Origin: Antrihabitans stalagmiti
Lineage (GTDB): Bacteria > Actinomycetota > Actinomycetes > Mycobacteriales > Mycobacteriaceae
Length of the DNA: 64,000 bases
Direction: 5' to 3'
NCBI RefSeq assembly: GCF_016482825.1
Contig: NZ_JAEMNV010000005.1
Coordinates: forward strand, 120,921 to 184,920
The notes below the pieces were generated by a model. That model was given only the letters and a program-made list of their open reading frames with translations. It did no database searches and was not told where the DNA came from. The position numbers and the translations under genes were made by a program. Below are positions 53,027 through 62,192 of the stretch, piece after piece (within the stretch, counting starts at the first letter, position 1; each line of letters opens with the position of its first letter).

Positions 53027-53833
53027 ATGCTCGTCCTAGCGCACGTCAGCGATCTTCATTTCGACGGCGGTCGACGCAATGTCAAAAGAGCCGGCCGAGT
53101 CATGAAGTATCTCAACGGTTTACCGGGACGCGTCGACGCCGTACTCGTCACAGGCGATATCGCCGACCGTGGCAGGCCTGACGAGTACCAGCAGGCTCGC
53201 GCGATACTCGACACCGACATACCGGTGCTCTGCCTGCCCGGCAATCACGACGACCGCTCGGAATACCGCACTCACTTCCTGAACGAGGAAGGTTCGGGCC
53301 CGATCAATCGGGCGCACATGATCGGCGACGCGATCGTGGCGATGTGCGATTCCTCCGTGCCGGGCCGCCCCGGCGGACTACTCGCCGACGAAACCATCAC
53401 CTGGCTACGAGCCGTCCTCGACGACGCACCGCCGGCCGCGCCCATCCTGATCGCCGCACATCACCCCCCGCAGAAACTCTTCACCCCGATCGTGGATCGC
53501 ATCCTGCTCGACGACACCGACCCGCTCGAAGAAATCATCCGAAGCGATTCCCGAATCGTCGGGATGTTCTGCGGTCACGCACACACGTCAGCCGTGACGA
53601 CGTTCGCCGGCGTACCGCTCGTCGTTGCACCGAGCGTGTCGTCCGTGCTAGGTCCTGAGTGGGAGGGCGACGGCCGTTCGCACGATCCGGTCGTCGACTA
53701 CGACGCTCCCCCGGCCATCGCGTTCCACGTCATCGACGACGACCACCGACTGACCACCCATTTCCGTTCCATCGCCAAAACGAACAGTGCCCACGGGTTC
53801 AGGCGGTCGGCTCAGCCGACGCTGCCGACGTAG
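53027..53833 (+). CDS. Calcineurin-like metallophosphoesterase (Icc/CpdA type)
   Basis: 268 residues from ATG 53027 (MLVLAHVSDLHFDG) with GAGGAAG upstream; GTG 52970 is an alternative. All five metal blocks: DLHFDG, GDIADRG, GNHDD, AHHPP and GHAHTS. Likely a cyclic nucleotide or related phosphodiesterase. The 3' end overlaps the AraC gene by 22 nt, tail to tail. Confidence 0.92.
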   Translation: MLVLAHVSDLHFDGGRRNVKRAGRVMKYLNGLPGRVDAVLVTGDIADRGRPDEYQQARAILDTDIPVLCLPGNHDDRSEYRTHFLNEEGSGPINRAHMIGDAIVAMCDSSVPGRPGGLLADETITWLRAVLDDAPPAAPILIAAHHPPQKLFTPIVDRILLDDTDPLEEIIRSDSRIVGMFCGHAHTSAVTTFAGVPLVVAPSVSSVLGPEWEGDGRSHDPVVDYDAPPAIAFHVIDDDHRLTTHFRSIAKTNSAHGFRRSAQPTLPT

Positions 53834-54876
53834 GCGCGTCGACGTTTCCGCTGGTACGCGGCGGGCGTCGTACCCTTCCATCGTTTGAAGGCGTAGATGA
53901 ACGTGGACGCTTCCGAATAACCGAGCCGGATCGCGACGTCGGAGACCGACAGCGGCGTTGTGGACAACATCTGCTCCGCGAGCGCTTCACGCACCTCGTC
54001 GAGCAGTGCCCGGTAACTCGTGCCGGCGTCGGTCAGCCGTCGCCGCAAGGTGCGCGTACTGGTATTGAGACTGCGGGCAACCTCGTCGATCCCCGCACTG
54101 GCACCACCCACCTGTACCAACCGTTCCCGAACCTCGTGCGCTATGCCGGTACGCGCACGGCGTCGCGTCACCATCGCGCCACACTGCGCCTGACACATGG
54201 CGAGTGTTTGTGAGTTGGCTTGCGGCAGTTCGAGATCGAATATCGCAGGGTCGAAGGTGAACGAGTTGACCGCACGGTCGAAAGTAGCGGCGATGCCGAA
54301 CACCGCCGAGTAGTCGTCCCCGCTCGGCGGCGCCGGGTAGGAGAAGGTCACGGTGCGCAGCGGCATGCTCGCGCCGAGTAGATCCGACAGCACCGTGAAC
54401 ATCGCAGCGGTGTCGCGTTCGACGAGAAATCTCCGGACATCGTCGGGAACCCGGTCGATCAGGAGGCGTCCCACGATCTCGTCGCGGCCGAGTTCCACGA
54501 CCGGTATGCAGAAGGTGAAACTCAGTTCGAGATAGCGCAACGCCATCGCAACCGCGTCCCGCAGCGTCGGACTGCTCACACACGCGAACCCGAAGATGCC
54601 GAACGTCGTGACGCGATAGCGGCGGCCGACATCGATGCCGAGACCCGGGGTGTCGCCGAGCGCCCGCACCAGATTTCGAACCACCGCCAGCTCGACCCGG
54701 GCGTCGATCTGAGCGTCGGGGTCGTCGAGCAGGTCGGCGGTCAGGGTGGTGTCGCGCAGCAGTTCGTCCTGGTCGACGCCATGGTCGCGGCCGTATCGAA
54801 CCAACAGCGCGACACTCGCGACGCTCCTCGGAAAATCCCAGTCCAGCACACCGGGGATCGGAACGACTTCTGCCAT
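53812..54876 (-). CDS. AraC-family regulator (Arabinose-binding-like N-domain)
   Basis: 354 residues from ATG 54876. N-terminal ~210 residues of the PF12625 type (GLGIDVGRRYRVTTFGIFGFA). Two HTHs at the C-terminus: IDEVARSLNTSTRTLRRRLTDAGTSY and VSDVAIRLGYSEASTFIYAFKRWKGTTP in pieces. Such regulators often control nearby lipid or alcohol catabolism, but none is adjacent. Composite palindrome B lies upstream. Confidence 0.92.
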   Translation of the reverse strand: MAEVVPIPGVLDWDFPRSVASVALLVRYGRDHGVDQDELLRDTTLTADLLDDPDAQIDARVELAVVRNLVRALGDTPGLGIDVGRRYRVTTFGIFGFACVSSPTLRDAVAMALRYLELSFTFCIPVVELGRDEIVGRLLIDRVPDDVRRFLVERDTAAMFTVLSDLLGASMPLRTVTFSYPAPPSGDDYSAVFGIAATFDRAVNSFTFDPAIFDLELPQANSQTLAMCQAQCGAMVTRRRARTGIAHEVRERLVQVGGASAGIDEVARSLNTSTRTLRRRLTDAGTSYRALLDEVREALAEQMLSTTPLSVSDVAIRLGYSEASTFIYAFKRWKGTTPAAYQRKRRRAYVGSVG

Positions 54877-54905
54877 ACACACCAGTATGGCCGAAAATCT
54901 CGATA

Positions 54906-54977
54906 GGCGGCTTCGCGGCTTGTGAGTCTTTTTGGTGGTTCCGCCCTCCGAAAAGACTCACGAGCGGCGTAGCCGCC
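54906..54977. repeat. Composite palindrome family B, copy 4
   Basis: Central arms CTTGTGAGTCTTTTTGGTGG (54919-54938) / CCTCCGAAAAGACTCACGAG (54945-54964), 17 of 20 paired, then mini-hairpin GCGGC-GTA-GCCGC (54964-54976) directly abutting the CDF stop at 54978. The left flank GGCGGCTTCGCGGC is a weaker hairpin. Confidence 0.85.
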
Positions 54978-55904
54978 TCACCAGCTCAATTCGTTGCACC
55001 GCTTCGCGGAATCCATGCCTTCGATCTGCAGCGTCGCGTGCTCGATGTGGTAATCGTTCGCGAGCACCTCCTGCGCGCTGCGCAGAACCTCGTCGGCATT
55101 CGCGCCGGCAGCGGTCGTGAGGTGCGCCGAGGCGACCTCCATACCCGACGTCAGCGTCCAGACATGCAGATCGTGGACGTCTTCGACGCCGGGCAACGCT
55201 TGCAGTGTCGAGGAGACCAACTCGACGTCGAGTCCCTCAGGGCTGTGCTGAAACAGGATTCGCAGCGACCGACGAGCCAGAATGTACGTCCGCGGCAGGA
55301 CCCACAATCCGATCGCGACGCCGATGATCATGTCCGCGTAGAGCCAGCCGACGGTCAACGTGATGACTGCGGACAGCAGCACACCGACCGAACCGATGAG
55401 GTCGGCGAGCACCTCGAGGTACGCCCCACGGATGTTGAGGCTCTCCTTCGCGCCGGAACGCAGGAGCAGGAACGACGCGATATTGGCGCCGAGACCCGCG
55501 ATGCCGGCAATCAACACGGGGAACCCGGCCACCTCGGGTGGCTCGCCGATTCGCGAGATCGCCTCGTAGAGAACGTATCCCGCGACGGCGAACAACAGGA
55601 CGGCGTTCGCGAGTGCTGCCAGCACTTCCGCTCGGTAGTAGCCGTAGGTCCGCGTGTAGGTCGGCGCGCTGCGTTTGGCCAGCATGATCGCCCCGAGCGC
55701 CATCGACAGTCCGACGACATCGGTGAGCATGTGCGTCGCATCGGACAGGGTCGCCAGCGACGACGTCGCGAACGCGATCGCGAACTCGAGCACCATAAAT
55801 GTTGCGCCGATTCCGAGTGCCATCGCCAGGCGACGGACGTACTTCCCTGATGCACTTTCGCCGATCGGCGCGTGTGTATGTTCGTGTCCCACGGGAGACA
55901 ACAT
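54978..55904 (-). CDS. Cation diffusion facilitator (Zn/Co/Cd exporter type)
   Basis: 308 residues from ATG 55904 (MLSPVGHEHTHAP). An upstream ATG at 55928 would add a Cys/His-rich MHSCACTH, and a GTG gives MGHEHTHAP. Six hydrophobic segments; metal site DATHMLTDV in TM2 and HxxxD-type ADLIGSVGV in TM5. The C-terminal cytoplasmic domain has DVHDLHVWTLTSG. Exports divalent cations by proton antiport. A palindrome lies at the start. Confidence 0.9.
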   Translation of the reverse strand: MLSPVGHEHTHAPIGESASGKYVRRLAMALGIGATFMVLEFAIAFATSSLATLSDATHMLTDVVGLSMALGAIMLAKRSAPTYTRTYGYYRAEVLAALANAVLLFAVAGYVLYEAISRIGEPPEVAGFPVLIAGIAGLGANIASFLLLRSGAKESLNIRGAYLEVLADLIGSVGVLLSAVITLTVGWLYADMIIGVAIGLWVLPRTYILARRSLRILFQHSPEGLDVELVSSTLQALPGVEDVHDLHVWTLTSGMEVASAHLTTAAGANADEVLRSAQEVLANDYHIEHATLQIEGMDSAKRCNELSW

Positions 55905-55920
55905 ATGCGTACATGCGCAT
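55905..55920. promoter_or_regulatory. ATGCG-N6-CGCAT palindrome between CDF and ECF genes
   Basis: ATGCGTACATGCGCAT is a perfect 5-6-5 inverted repeat adjoining the CDF start in the 66-bp divergent gap. Candidate metal-sensor (SmtB/ArsR-like) operator; no sensor gene lies next to it. Confidence 0.5.
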
Positions 55921-55970
55921 GAATGCAAGACTCACACAATTTGCTCAGAACTCCCTGGCACACTGGATGC

Positions 55971-58004
55971 GTGAAAACCACGGCCCGCCGCGAGCTGCCA
56001 ACGCGCGGACCCTTGCGCCCGATCGAACTCGCCACCGGCGCTGTGATGAGCGGTCTCACGATCGCGCTGTCCGTGCTGGCGAACATCATCCCGTTCCTCG
56101 GCGCGGTCCAGGTCCTCGCGGCCATCCCGATGGCCATCATCGCTCAACGCCATCGCCTCCGCGCTCTCCTGATAGCGACCGCTGCAGCGATGCTCGTCGC
56201 CTTCGTCGCAGGCGGTGTTCTCGCTGCATTCAGCGTGGGATCGTGCGCGCTGCTCGGCGGCATCGTCGGAAGCGTCAAACGGCGCGGCCGCGGCTTGATG
56301 TACGTTCTCGTCTACTCCACCGTTGCAGGCGCGGCAACAGCCGCCTTCGCGGTCGGCATGCTGCTTGCCTTCTCCGTCACGCGGCAACTGTTCTTCGACA
56401 CGATTCGCAACACCGTCGACGGCCTCACCAACCTCGCGTCTCGGCAAGCCTTCCTTGTCCCCATCGCCGAGGGCTTCGCCGACATGGCGAAGTCGATCCT
56501 GCAGTACTGGTACTTGTGGATCGGCGGTTCCGCGATCGTCGGAACGGTCATCGGGGCAGTGTTCGCCTGGTACGTGCTCGGCGCCGTGCTGGACCGACTC
56601 ACCTGGTTGCCCGCCGAAGATCATCTCGACGCCCCCGACGACGGTCGTCCCGTCGCACCGCTCCCGGTCGGACTCGTCGACGTCAGCTATCGCTATCCGG
56701 CCGGCGACGCCGACGCGCTGTCCGGCATCGACTTCACCGTCGACGTAGGCGAGTTCGTTGCGGTCGTCGGACACAACGGGTCCGGTAAGTCGACGCTCAC
56801 CCGCATCCTCGCAGGCCGACCGCCGACCTCGGGAACGGTCAGCCGACCCGGCTCTGCTGGGCTCGGCAAGTTCGGCGGCACCGCAGTGGTCCTGCAGCGT
56901 CCGGAAAGCCAGATCCTCGGGGTCCTCGTTGCCGACGACGTCGTGTGGGGCCTGCCCGACGGTGCCGAAGTCGACGTCGAAGGTCTGCTCGCCGAGGTAG
57001 GACTCGCGGGCTTCGGATCCCGCGAAACGAACTCGCTTTCCGGCGGACAACAGCAACGGCTAGCTGTCGCCGCAGCACTCGCCCGCCGACCCAGCCTGCT
57101 CATCGCCGACGAGGCAACCGCGATGGTCGATCCCGCAGGTCGACTCGAACTCGTCGCCCTGCTTTCCTCCCTACCCAAGCGACATCCGATGGCCGTCGTG
57201 CTCGTGACCCACCAGGAGTCCGAAGCCGACGCAGCCGACCGCGTCGTACACCTGTCCGGCGGACGTGCGGTCGACCGACTGCCCGTCTGGCACCAACCCG
57301 TCACAGACGACCTACCGAACGAGCCATCCAACGAGCCACTGCTGCAGCTCAGCGGCGTTCGCCACACCTACCTAGCCGGAACACCATGGGCGACAGAGGC
57401 TTTGCACGGCATCGACCTCACAGTCAACAGAGGCGACGGCGTCTTGATCGTCGGCGGCAACGGCTCGGGCAAGTCGACGCTGGCGTGGACGATGGCGGGT
57501 CTGGTCGAACCGACGATGGGGACCTGCGAACTCGACGGCAGGGCGATGACGAAACAGGTCGGCAAGGTCGGACTCGCCTTCCAACATTCCCGCCTGCAAT
57601 TGCAACGCCGCACGGTCGGAACCGAAATCGCGTCGTGGGGCGGTCCGGAAATCGGGTCCGGTCAGGTCGGCAGAGCACTGGACGACGTCGGCCTCGACCG
57701 CACGCTCGCAAGCCGCGCGATCGATGAACTGAGCGGCGGGCAAGCGCGTCGGGTCGTCCTCGCAGGCATCATCGCGAGCCGTCCTCGTTTGGTCGTCCTC
57801 GACGAACCCCTCGCCGGACTCGACCCCGACGGCCGACGCGGCATCGTCGAACTGCTCGGCGAACTGCGGCGGCGGAAGGGCCTCACCCTCGTCGTGATCT
57901 CACACGATGTCGAGGGTTTCGGCAGCGTCTGCAACCGCGTTATCAAGCTCGATTCGGGACGAATAGTGACCGACGCGCCGAGCCCGGCAGGTGATCGCCG
58001 ATGA
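55971..58004 (+). CDS. ECF-type transporter: membrane S-like domain fused to two ABC ATPases
   Basis: 677 residues from GTG 55971. N-terminal ~200 residues are a polytopic S-component-like region (LATGAVMSGLTIALSVLANI). Two ATPase domains follow: GHNGSGKST, LSGGQQQRL, LLIADEAT; then GGNGSGKST, LSGGQARRV and LVVLDEPLAGLD. The three parts that are usually separate (S, A, A') are joined. The T component follows with an ATGA overlap. Substrate, a vitamin or metal, cannot be told from sequence. Confidence 0.9.
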   Translation: MKTTARRELPTRGPLRPIELATGAVMSGLTIALSVLANIIPFLGAVQVLAAIPMAIIAQRHRLRALLIATAAAMLVAFVAGGVLAAFSVGSCALLGGIVGSVKRRGRGLMYVLVYSTVAGAATAAFAVGMLLAFSVTRQLFFDTIRNTVDGLTNLASRQAFLVPIAEGFADMAKSILQYWYLWIGGSAIVGTVIGAVFAWYVLGAVLDRLTWLPAEDHLDAPDDGRPVAPLPVGLVDVSYRYPAGDADALSGIDFTVDVGEFVAVVGHNGSGKSTLTRILAGRPPTSGTVSRPGSAGLGKFGGTAVVLQRPESQILGVLVADDVVWGLPDGAEVDVEGLLAEVGLAGFGSRETNSLSGGQQQRLAVAAALARRPSLLIADEATAMVDPAGRLELVALLSSLPKRHPMAVVLVTHQESEADAADRVVHLSGGRAVDRLPVWHQPVTDDLPNEPSNEPLLQLSGVRHTYLAGTPWATEALHGIDLTVNRGDGVLIVGGNGSGKSTLAWTMAGLVEPTMGTCELDGRAMTKQVGKVGLAFQHSRLQLQRRTVGTEIASWGGPEIGSGQVGRALDDVGLDRTLASRAIDELSGGQARRVVLAGIIASRPRLVVLDEPLAGLDPDGRRGIVELLGELRRRKGLTLVVISHDVEGFGSVCNRVIKLDSGRIVTDAPSPAGDRR

Positions 58005-58744
58005 GCAGCACAGTCCTTCTTCGTCGCGTTCCAGGAACGTCGCCAGTCCACGAACTGTGGGCGGGAACCAAACTTCTTGCCGTCCTGGCGATCAGCCTGC
58101 TGCTGATGGTGCTGCCGACGTGGCCTGTCCTCGGCCTGATCACAGCATTCCTGATCGGTTCCGGTGTGGCAGCAAAGGTGCCGCTGCGCGCATTGCCCCG
58201 ACTCCCCTGGTGGGTCTGGGGACTGATGGTGCTCGGCGGCCTGATCAACGCACCGATCGGCATGGACGCGGTCGTTCGCTATCTGCAGGTCACTGTGTTC
58301 AGTCTCCTGCTGCTTTCATCGTCGATGATGATCGCCTGGACCACCGCGCTCAACGAAATCGCCCCTGCCATAGCAACTCTCGGCGCGCCGCTGCGCAAGT
58401 TGCGCGTCCCCGTAGACGAATGCGCAGTTGCGATCGCACTCTGCCTACGCAGCCTGCCCCTGCTCATCGAAGAGATGCGGATCCTGCGTGCCGCGCGAAA
58501 GCTTCGCCCCAAGGGCGGTCGACCTGCGCACAGTCGCGACGACAACGCGCTGATCGACGTCGTGACGGCAGCCATGGCTGTCGCGATGCGGCGTGCCGGT
58601 GAACTCGGCGAGGCCATCACCGCTCGCGGCGGGACCGGTCAGCTGACCGCATACACGTCACGTCCGGGGCTACGGGACGTGATCGCGTTGGCGATCGTCG
58701 TCGTCGTCTGCGGGGCGGGCGTCGCGATGGGTATTGCCCTCTAG
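58001..58744 (+). CDS. ECF transporter T component (CbiQ/EcfT family)
   Basis: 247 residues. About five hydrophobic segments and the EcfT coupling motifs: ALCLRSLPLLIEEMRILRAARKLR and AMAVAMRRAGELGEAITARGG (A-R-G type). Start overlaps the ATPase gene stop (ATGA). Links the ATPases to the substrate-binding part. Confidence 0.93.
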   Translation: MSSTVLLRRVPGTSPVHELWAGTKLLAVLAISLLLMVLPTWPVLGLITAFLIGSGVAAKVPLRALPRLPWWVWGLMVLGGLINAPIGMDAVVRYLQVTVFSLLLLSSSMMIAWTTALNEIAPAIATLGAPLRKLRVPVDECAVAIALCLRSLPLLIEEMRILRAARKLRPKGGRPAHSRDDNALIDVVTAAMAVAMRRAGELGEAITARGGTGQLTAYTSRPGLRDVIALAIVVVVCGAGVAMGIAL

Positions 58745-58754
58745 GCCACCGCTT

Positions 58755-59444
58755 TCAACCAACAACGATCGTTGCGTTCGCGACCGGAACCGCGAAGGCG
58801 CGGCACCAGATCAGGAGTGTGTGTTCCGGTCCGATGTCGACGCCGTCGGGTAGCTCGTAGTTCTGGTCTCCGCGCGTTCCTTTGAGCGCGCCGAGTTCGA
58901 TCCCACCGTCCGGTCGCTGCCGATCGGAGCCCGCCGAGAAGTAGACGCGATAGTCGGGTCCGGGTTCGACGTCGAAGTTTTCGAGCCGGACGATTCGCTC
59001 GCCGGTGCCGAGGTCGATCAGCTTCGCGACACCTTCGGCGGTGTGATCGATGCCGACGAACTCTGCGGTTGCGACAAGCCTCGGGCCAGCCGGCGGGACG
59101 TCGCCGGCCGCGCTCGGCGGCGAACTCCCTTCCGACCGACTCACGCTCGCAAGGGGATCCGCTTCGTCGACCGTCGTCGAACGGAACGTCGGCACCACAA
59201 CGAGGGCGACGAGCGCCAGCACACCGATGCCAGACACGACGTACGCGGGCCAACGGCGTTTGGTGATCTTGTAGACGAGCCAGCCGACCAACACGAGGAT
59301 GGCGATCGCAGCGGCAGCGAGTGCCCAGGTCCGTGGATGGGTCGAGGTGTTGCGCACCAGATTCGGGCGCACAGCGGCCGTGATCGCGAGGCCGGTCACC
59401 GCGACGATTGCGGCTCCGACGATCAGCGCAACTCGGGTTTTCAT
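58755..59444 (-). CDS. DM13-domain membrane protein
   Basis: 229 residues. Three hydrophobic segments (about 5-25, 40-60, 68-88) precede an extracytoplasmic DM13 domain with EFVGIDHTAEGVAKLIDL, RLENFDVEPGPDYRVYFS and LIWCRAFAVPVANATI. DM13 is proposed to carry a redox-active Cys (here LIWCRAF). Function unknown. Convergent with the ECF T gene, 10 bp apart. Confidence 0.88.
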   Translation of the reverse strand: MKTRVALIVGAAIVAVTGLAITAAVRPNLVRNTSTHPRTWALAAAAIAILVLVGWLVYKITKRRWPAYVVSGIGVLALVALVVVPTFRSTTVDEADPLASVSRSEGSSPPSAAGDVPPAGPRLVATAEFVGIDHTAEGVAKLIDLGTGERIVRLENFDVEPGPDYRVYFSAGSDRQRPDGGIELGALKGTRGDQNYELPDGVDIGPEHTLLIWCRAFAVPVANATIVVG

Positions 59445-59511
59445 GGGCTCAGCCTAACGCCGGACAATCCGGGAGAAGCAGACAAATCGGTGCCCGTAAG
59501 ACTTCGGTCAT

Positions 59512-59874
59512 TTACATCTCGAGGCCCTCGTTGCCCATCACGGGCCGCACCTCTACGCCGCTGATCCTGGCATCGGGTATTTGCGCCGCGATCTCCAACG
59601 CCCGGTCGACGCTCTCGCATTCGACGAGGTAGTAACCGGCCAAATACTCTTTCGCCTCCGCGTACGGACCGTCCGTCGTCGACACGATCCCGTCCCGCAC
59701 GCGGACCGCCTTCGTCGCGGACGGCGCGGCAAGCGGGTGCGCGCTGATCAACTCCCCGGACTCGATCAGGTCGGCGTTGACGGCGAGGTGTTCGCGCCAA
59801 CCCCACTCGTCCTCGGGTCTGGGCGGGTCGGTCCAACTGGTCGGGTTGCTGTAGATCAGCACGAGATATTTCAT
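59512..59874 (-). CDS. YCII-related (DGPF) protein
   Basis: 120 residues from ATG 59874 (MKYLVLIYSNPTSW). YCII fold with VRDGIVSTTDGPYAEAKEYLAGYYLVE (DGPF-type loop TDGPYAEAKE) and C-terminal VEVRPVM. Often accompanied by a sigma factor, which is absent here. Function unclear. Confidence 0.9.
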   Translation of the reverse strand: MKYLVLIYSNPTSWTDPPRPEDEWGWREHLAVNADLIESGELISAHPLAAPSATKAVRVRDGIVSTTDGPYAEAKEYLAGYYLVECESVDRALEIAAQIPDARISGVEVRPVMGNEGLEM

Positions 59875-59978
59875 CGGTCCACCTTTCGGGTCGATTCCTT
59901 CGTAGATGACGTCGAGACCGAGATCTCCGCCTCGACGTACCCGCATCACCTCCGGTGCGATCACGAGGAGCAACCGTC

Positions 59979-61229
59979 ATGCAAGCAACATCTCCCGCCC
60001 TTGCCGAGACACTGCGACGCCGATTGCTGCCGCTGCACGTCGCGGCGATGCTTCAAGGAATCATGCTCTGGCTACCCGTCGAAAAGCTGTTCATGATGGA
60101 AATCGGCTTCGATGCGGCGAGTGTCGGGGTGATGGCTGCGGCGTACGCGGCCGTGGTTCCGATCGTCGAGTTTCCGTCCGGAATCCTTGCCGATCGCTGG
60201 AGCAGGCGTGGCGTGCTTGTGATCTCCAGCCTTGCTCTGACCGGGACCGCACTAGTCGGTGGCCTCTCCACGGGCGTCCCCCTCTACGTTGTCAGCGCAC
60301 TGATCCTCGGCATCTACTTCGCGATGTATTCGGGGACGATGGACGCGATCGTGTACGACACGGTGCTCGAAGAGACCGGCGACAGCGACGCCTACGAGCG
60401 CTGCCTCGGCAGAATCCGGATGGTCAACAGTGCTGCGCTGGTTGGTAGTTCGCTAGCCGGAGGGCTGCTCGCCGGTTTGTTGTCGACACGAGTCACCTAC
60501 TTTGCAACGGTTCCGATCGCGGCTCTCTCGATCGTGGCGTTGCTGGGTTTCCGTGAGCCGCAGCTTCATCGCGCAGGCGAGCCGGCAGCACTGCGCGCAC
60601 ACGTCGCGCTGACCATTACGACCATCACCCGTCGACGCCGACTGCTCCCGATCATCGTGCTTGCGATGCTCACTGCGCTTGTCACACAGCTGGTCTTCGA
60701 GTTCGGACCGTTGTGGTTGGGCGCTCTCGACGCATCGCCCGTGCTGTACGGACCGTTGTGGGCGGGGCTGATCGCCTCGCTAGGACTTGGCGGCCTGCTT
60801 GCTGGGCGACTGCAATTCGACCGGCCAGCACATCTGGTCCCTCTGGTCGCCGTCATGATCGTTGCCGCAATCGTTCCGGCGACGGTGCACAACATCGCGG
60901 CCGTGACGTGCGCCCAGATCGCGCTCGCCATCGTCGTAGTTGCCGCCGGAATCCACGCGAGCAAACTGTTGCACGACGAGGTTCCCTCGACCATCAGAAC
61001 AGGCGTCGCATCCGGTGTGAGCACCCTGACCTGGGTGGTGTTTCTGCCACTCGCACTAGTTTTCGGCTTCGTCAGCCGTGACGCAGGCGTATTCGGCGCG
61101 GGGTGGATCATCGTTGGAATCGCCTGCGGCACAGGGGTCTTGCTCCTTGTGCAGATTTATCCCTCGGCCATCGACAAGGGCGACATGAAAACAGACGCCC
61201 AGTCACCTCAGCACGCTGAACTTAGCTAA
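59979..61229 (+). CDS. MFS transporter
   Basis: 416 residues from ATG 59979 with GAGGAG upstream. Twelve hydrophobic segments; motif A variant GILADRWSRRGVLV. The pattern (MSGTMDAIVYDT-like SGTMDAIVYDTVLEE) resembles actinobacterial MFS exporters of unknown substrate. Its end overlaps the next convergent gene by 8 nt. Confidence 0.9.
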   Translation: MQATSPALAETLRRRLLPLHVAAMLQGIMLWLPVEKLFMMEIGFDAASVGVMAAAYAAVVPIVEFPSGILADRWSRRGVLVISSLALTGTALVGGLSTGVPLYVVSALILGIYFAMYSGTMDAIVYDTVLEETGDSDAYERCLGRIRMVNSAALVGSSLAGGLLAGLLSTRVTYFATVPIAALSIVALLGFREPQLHRAGEPAALRAHVALTITTITRRRRLLPIIVLAMLTALVTQLVFEFGPLWLGALDASPVLYGPLWAGLIASLGLGGLLAGRLQFDRPAHLVPLVAVMIVAAIVPATVHNIAAVTCAQIALAIVVVAAGIHASKLLHDEVPSTIRTGVASGVSTLTWVVFLPLALVFGFVSRDAGVFGAGWIIVGIACGTGVLLLVQIYPSAIDKGDMKTDAQSPQHAELS

Positions 61230-61668
61230 CCGATTGTTGCCAAATATGGAGCAGGTAGTGAGCTACGACCGGGACACCCAGCGGGCTTGGCGGTTGAACG
61301 CGGTTGTTCCAATGCGCCCGGACCTGCACGATTGCGGGGCCGGGCTGTGTCACGGGTCCGGCCAATTCACCTTGGCATTCTTCGAGCTCGCTGCTTCGAA
61401 CTCGCTGCAATCCCAGCTGCGTCCGGAAATAAGCTTCTTCGACGCCGTCCCACTGCTCGGTACTTTCAAGCGGCAGTGCGTCATCGAAGGTCTCGACCTC
61501 GATTCGAACGAGTCCGAAGGTGATCTGCGTTCGGATTCGCAGAATCCCCTCTCCGGGATCAAGATACGTCCCTTCCGTGTAGGTGAGTGTGTCCGTTTGA
61601 TCATCGAGTGCGTCGTCGGAGAGGTAGAAGCATTCGTCGGTATCGACGACATCGGAATATCTAGTCAT
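61222..61668 (-). CDS. Hypothetical protein, beta-rich
   Basis: 148 residues, acidic N-terminus (DVVDTDECFYLSDDALDDQ), then alternating strands such as RIRTQITFGLVRIEVETF. No signal peptide, membrane segment or known motif. Codon use fits a real gene, and it is convergent with the MFS gene and divergent from the next small membrane protein. Not recognised. Confidence 0.6.
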   Translation of the reverse strand: MTRYSDVVDTDECFYLSDDALDDQTDTLTYTEGTYLDPGEGILRIRTQITFGLVRIEVETFDDALPLESTEQWDGVEEAYFRTQLGLQRVRSSELEECQGELAGPVTQPGPAIVQVRAHWNNRVQPPSPLGVPVVAHYLLHIWQQSVS

Positions 61669-61748
61669 GACGAAAGTCTCCTCAGTTCAGTTTGTGGACG
61701 TCGTTCTCGTCGAATTCGGTTGCCGGGGTACCCCAGTAGCCTGGGCAG

Positions 61749-62180
61749 GTGACGGTCTTGCGAGCAGGGTGGTCGGTGTTATTCGTGATTGCCCTCGTCG
61801 CCATGACGTTTACCGCGTGGGAACCGGTATCGACTGTGTCTTTGGAGTGTTCCAAGATCGGGGAGTTTCGTCTGGACCTTGCGCCCGATGATGCGAACTG
61901 CAATTCCTCAATCGTCTATGTGTTCGGAGTGTGGCCTCTTCTCGGCTTCGGAGCCCTCCTCGGCGCACCGGCACTATTTGCTGCGACGTGGATGCGACGA
62001 TGGAGTTCCTGGACGGCGGTCGCCGCCTTGTTCTGCGTGTCTGTTGTAGCACTCGCGAACTGGTCAGGATGGTGGGGCAGTCTTCTCCTTCTGGCCATCC
62101 CGATGACGTTTGTTGCTGCTGCCCTCGCAACCGCGCACCAAGTCCGCGGACAGTCCACACGTTCGCTCACAGAGCGTTAG
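61749..62180 (+). CDS. Small membrane protein of unknown function
   Basis: 143 residues from GTG 61749. Four hydrophobic segments (about 6-23, 55-80, 88-105, 110-130); two cysteines in the first outer loop (LECSK, DANCNSS) could form a disulfide. The 5' region overlaps no other gene. Not recognised. Confidence 0.65.
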   Translation: MTVLRAGWSVLFVIALVAMTFTAWEPVSTVSLECSKIGEFRLDLAPDDANCNSSIVYVFGVWPLLGFGALLGAPALFAATWMRRWSSWTAVAALFCVSVVALANWSGWWGSLLLLAIPMTFVAAALATAHQVRGQSTRSLTER

Positions 62181-62192
62181 CAGGCACCCAAC

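Noticed and set aside
55905-55928. N-terminal extension MHSCACTH of the CDF protein as a metal-binding head
   Set aside because: It would place the palindrome inside the coding region and lacks a ribosome site; kept only as an alternative start.
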